Positions 7,801 to 9,292 of a stretch of DNA of 9,292 nt are shown here, piece after piece. Both the position numbers and the translations under genes were made by a program. Origin of the DNA: Elusimicrobiota bacterium (lineage in GTDB: Bacteria > Elusimicrobiota > Elusimicrobia > 2-02-FULL-39-32); assembly GCA_023249835.1 (NCBI GenBank), contig JAHFBY010000038.1, positions 1 through 9,292 on the forward strand, in the 5' to 3' direction. Each line of letters opens with the position of its first letter. Positions within the stretch are counted from its first letter, which is position 1. The notes under the pieces are model-generated. The model worked only from the letters and a program-made list of their open reading frames with translations, was not told the origin of the DNA and ran no database searches.

Positions 7801-9292
7801 GTCAACGACAATATTAAAAGATTGGGGCAATTCCTGATTGCCCAGCGCGTCTTCCGAATAAACGGTCAAGGTATGCCGGCCGCTCTCTAAATGAAGTTCA
7901 ATACTTTTATCATCCAAAAACTCTCTTCCGTCTAAAGCGTAGTGAATATATTTTACCCCTGCCCCCAGCTCCGCGCCCAATTCATCTTCCGCACGAATGG
8001 TTACGGCGGTTTCTTCGCCAACGATCCAACCGTCCATTGTCTGAACGTTGGGCCGGCCAACCACTAAAGCGGTTACCGGCGCTCTTTCCTCCACAACAAC
8101 AATCAAGGACTTTTTAGGCTCCTGGTTACCTACGCGGTCTTCCCCAAAATATTCAATGGCGTATTCGCCGGTCGCCAAACTGGTGGAATAGGTTTGAACG
8201 AACAAAGTTTGATCTTCATTTTTAACGTTAAGGGACGTCCCGTTCATCACAACGTTCAGCTTCTCCAAACCGCTGCTGGTTTTTGAATGGTTGGGTTCCT
8301 CTGCGTTAAAGGTGATTACAGATTTGCTGCTGACATACAGAATTCCATTGTTTAGATTGTGTTGGCCATTGACGATCCAGGTTGTTTCGGGCGCGGTTTG
8401 GTCAACGGCCACGGACAAAACTTCCTCGGCGCTGTGTCCCACTTTATCGGTAACGCGGCAACGCAATTCGTGAATATTTTCCGTATGAAGGTCTACCGAG
8501 GCAACGGGTTCAAAATAAACCGGGTAAAGTGAACCGTCCAGGCTTAGTTCCAGGCTTTGAAACCCTGAAGCCACCCCGTTAGAAACAGGGTCAAACCCGC
8601 TAAACTCAATGCGCGGATCCTTGGACGCGTAGTGCACCCCGTCACGAACCATCCAATTGCCCTGAACAATTTTGTACTGGACGGTTGGGGAAGAGGCGTC
8701 CACTGCCAGTTCCTGCGTATGTTCATCTTCCCGGTTTGACACGTTATCTTGCGCGTGCCAGGAAATGGTCCTGGTCCCTTCCCACAAATAAAACGGCTGC
8801 CGGTAAACAAAACTTGGGTTCTGGTCAATGGAAACGAATATTTGTTGCACTTCGCTATCCATATTTTGCGAAGAATTGTCCCAAGCTAACGCCGAAATGG
8901 GATTTTCTGAATTCCAAAAAATGCGCGCGTCCACTGCCACTGCTTTGTTTTTAACGTCTAATTGCGATTGCGGCGCAGCGCCGTCGGCTTTAAAATTTAT
9001 TGTTTTTACCGGTTCCCGATTGCCAATGTGATCTATGCTATAAAACTCTATATTCCATTCCCCTTCTTTAGGAAAGAAAGGAAATTGGTTTTGGATTTCA
9101 ACTATTTTTCCATCGGGGTCCGCTCGACTGGCAATAATTCGAGTTTCTGCCAATCCGCCGGCCGCGCCATTAATGATGGGATCGGTTGCTTTAAAACCAA
9201 TAAGAGAAACCGTGGAAACATAAAGATCGTTTCCGGAACTGTACAGTTCCGGACCGGACTCTACCTTGAATTCTGTTTCCGGCGCGGTGTTG
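4879..9292 (-). CDS. Giant multi-module Ig-like surface protein with T9SS-type C-terminal domain (5' end outside window)
   Basis: At least 1470 residues are visible. The frame stays open to base 9291, and the added residues (NTAPETEFKVESGP...) match an internal repeat, so the start lies beyond the window and the TTG at 9153 is not a start. From the N-terminal side there are two 497-residue super-repeats, each of five Ig-like/OmpL47-like modules that typically end in a D-x-x-G-N strand and a (V/A)xxxAP linker (about 9288-6307). Then come one more Ig-like module (about 6306-5959), an FN3-like module (about 5958-5629, with W-E-A-P and ARAIDQEGSVS), an unrecognised 149-residue beta-rich region (about 5628-5182), and a C-terminal domain with SPNNDGIND and DGTDANGATVAGGAYYY (5181-4882). 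This layout fits an exported adhesin- or stalk-like protein of the outer surface; no enzyme motif is seen. The signal peptide is off-window. The downstream PorV-like gene overlaps it by one base. Function beyond a surface structural or adhesive role is unknown. Confidence 0.9.
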   Translation of the reverse strand, partial: NTAPETEFKVESGPELYSSGNDLYVSTVSLIGFKATDPIINGAAGGLAETRIIASRADPDGKIVEIQNQFPFFPKEGEWNIEFYSIDHIGNREPVKTINFKADGAAPQSQLDVKNKAVAVDARIFWNSENPISALAWDNSSQNMDSEVQQIFVSIDQNPSFVYRQPFYLWEGTRTISWHAQDNVSNREDEHTQELAVDASSPTVQYKIVQGNWMVRDGVHYASKDPRIEFSGFDPVSNGVASGFQSLELSLDGSLYPVYFEPVASVDLHTENIHELRCRVTDKVGHSAEEVLSVAVDQTAPETTWIVNGQHNLNNGILYVSSKSVITFNAEEPNHSKTSSGLEKLNVVMNGTSLNVKNEDQTLFVQTYSTSLATGEYAIEYFGEDRVGNQEPKKSLIVVVEERAPVTALVVGRPNVQTMDGWIVGEETAVTIRAEDELGAELGAGVKYIHYALDGREFLDDKSIELHLESGRHTLTVYSEDALGNQELPQSFNIVVDLTAPETEFLVESGPKFYNAENELYVSTLSLIGFKAIDPVTDGAASGLAKTQIIANRIGRDGSILETRDQFPFSPQEGVWETEFYSVDQIGNREAVKSLNFKVDGSVPHSRLDLKNKAVLIGTHTYWNSEIPVQALAQDEPWRNLGSGVQSVFISTDKGPAFVYSQPFYLSEGTRTVDWHAQDNVLNREDDHAQELEVDASSPIVQFQIVRGKWVARDGVYYASKDPRIGFSGSDPISSGVASGFASIELSLNSSLFNVYAGSVAAMDIHTENIHELRCRARDNAGHGTELVLTVAVDETAPDTEWSVKGRYSVRDGVLYVSSRSVIAFNARDEERSKTGSGLNYLSIAVNGLEQKIKNENESLFVQTYSTSLALGKYYVEYFAEDGVGNKGPKKSLIVVVEESAPLTALLVGEPRLEVSGGWVISEKSAVTIRAEDGSGEDSGAGIKLIYYTLDQKEFQDDKDVPLRLTGGRHSLTVFSEDTLGNREPPKNFDLFVDNTAPEIGLSLTTPERTFINLRKGKIRASFTINDDLDPAPTYSLFMVKADDPEDTKPLNLTGEMLKRAGPNAYQLEIDPLQELPGRWTLLLRSQDRFGNAARFESEPFTVLRLDVAAPKAPQNLNGHFLADGETFELQWEAPIARVNNTQLTLAELDHYELNKLDSPMEKNGKLFVVSVASPSFNDRVDRNKPVFYKARAIDQEGSVSRDSAIIAGDLEDSKIFVLDDQLSYVNVPKQLIHDLSQNAMALQINQQPSQEGGVIFKSLNMNVYNAQTGATVNNYFFNQPLAISFGYQTDETGKVAAGALQLGSGAMAPQPKFSTDLPSADNVSEAFSVYWHNGQQWIKLGTKLYAAESGLLFNAQRSGIYQLRLVEQASKPQLNAVYPKTISPNNDGINDRVFFYFENPGDAPISGSIYDSRSVRVAAAQKIDLFLGGTPVLSWDGTDANGATVAGGAYYYNIEVGEKTFTGTVAVAR
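4882..5181 (-). other. Gliding-motility/T9SS type B-like C-terminal domain (CHU_C/FlgD-Ig-like)
   Basis: The last 100 residues carry the pattern of gliding-motility-associated C-terminal domains: a P-x-x-ISPNNDGIND start (bases 5142-5116 for SPNNDGIND), strands with FYFENPGDAPISGSIYD, then LSWDGTDANG, VAGGAYYYNI and a final TFTGTVAVAR. In Bacteroidota such domains direct substrates through T9SS and onto the surface. The same fold is also used as a FlgD-like Ig domain in proteins without T9SS, so the export route is likely but not certain. Confidence 0.75.
5182..5628 (-). other. Unrecognised 149-residue beta-rich region before the C-terminal domain
   Basis: This stretch (QLSYVNVPKQ to QLRLVEQA) separates the FN3-like module from the sorting-like domain. 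It has a strand with MNVYNAQTGA, then PLAISFGYQTD, and later YWHNGQQWIKLGTKL followed by SGIYQLRL. The last part resembles the W-x-K-L/G-x-Y-x-L pattern of beta-sandwich modules that precede CHU_C-like domains in large surface proteins. I cannot name the family. Confidence 0.45.
5830..5850. repeat. 7-bp inverted repeat with 7-base loop inside the FN3-like module
   Basis: GAGCTCG (5830-5836) and CGAGCTC (5844-5850) can pair around a 7-base loop. It is within coding sequence (ELDHYEL) and lacks a T-run, so it is probably incidental. Confidence 0.3.
6307..7797 (-). repeat. Super-repeat copy B: 1491 bp, five Ig-like modules
   Basis: This unit encodes 497 residues from TAPETEFLVESGP to FDLFVDN. 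It contains modules of about 106, 95, 99, 104 and 96 residues. It is followed in phase by a further TAPE start (6306) that leads into a different module. Module 3 is identical to that of copy A at 66 of 99 positions counted by eye, without gaps, whereas the five modules within the unit are only distantly alike. Confidence 0.9.
7798..9288 (-). repeat. Super-repeat copy A: 1491 bp, five Ig-like modules
   Basis: This is the upstream copy, running from TAPETEFKVESGP to SFNIVVDL, with the same module order and exactly the same length as copy B. The base string TCCGGCGC at the unit junction recurs at 9278, 7787 and 6296, that is, at exact 1491-base steps. More copies may exist beyond the right edge. 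Confidence 0.9.
9232..9253. repeat. Perfect 22-bp palindrome inside the surface-protein gene
   Basis: The sequence beginning TCCGGAACTG and ending CAGTTCCGGA reads the same on both strands over 22 bases, with no central spacer. It encodes part of SGPELYSSG near the start of copy A. The matching place in copy B is not palindromic. No role is known. Confidence 0.6.

Noticed and set aside
8544..8828. 94-residue minus-strand open frame, and several plus-strand open frames of 60-120 residues across 744-8954
   Set aside because: All lie opposite or out of frame within strongly supported genes. Their translations show no family motif; they are shadow frames.
6307..9288. Repeats as a possible CRISPR array or mobile element
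   Set aside because: The period is 1491 bp, in frame and coding, with protein-level conservation. There are no short identical repeats, terminal inverted repeats or transposase motifs.

Overview
The window looks like chromosome from a Gram-negative bacterium with roughly balanced GC. It holds five complete or nearly complete coding regions and one broken gene end. The strongest lineage clue is a huge Ig-repeat surface protein ending in a gliding-motility/type IX secretion (T9SS) type C-terminal domain, coupled to a PorV/PorQ-family outer-membrane barrel. That pairing is known from Bacteroidota and related FCB phyla, and also from candidate or poorly cultured phyla such as Elusimicrobiota, Omnitrophota and Margulisbacteria. 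The sequence alone does not decide which. The ribosome-binding sites are weak, which fits several of these groups.

Layout from left to right. Positions 1-598 (+) hold the C-terminal part of a GH1 beta-glucosidase, cut by the window edge. It converges on, and overlaps by 8 bases, a membrane-bound diguanylate cyclase (591-2567, -) with two membrane segments, a HAMP-like region, a GAF-like region and an intact GGEEF domain. Next comes an AT-rich islet (about 2570-3355) carrying two small tightly spaced genes on the minus strand. Their organisation and sequence suggest a toxin-antitoxin-like pair, but this is not proven. From 3356 to the right edge lies a two-gene minus-strand operon. A surface protein of at least 1470 residues (4879 to beyond 9292) is transcribed first, followed with a one-base TAATG overlap by a PorV/PorQ-like outer-membrane protein with an unusual helical C-terminal extension (3356-4879).

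The surface protein is the main content. Two consecutive 497-residue super-repeats (1491 bp each, no length change) each contain five different modules of about 95-106 residues. These modules resemble OmpL47-type/bacterial Ig-like domains. They are followed by another Ig-like module, an FN3-like module, a 149-residue unrecognised beta-rich region and the T9SS-like C-terminal domain. A reasonable model is that the big protein is exported to the cell surface through a T9SS-like route and that its operon partner serves as its outer-membrane escort or anchor. This is inference from family and context. The diguanylate cyclase could tie such surface adhesion to c-di-GMP, but no sequence evidence connects them.

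No tRNA, rRNA, CRISPR array, insertion sequence or convincing intrinsic terminator was seen.
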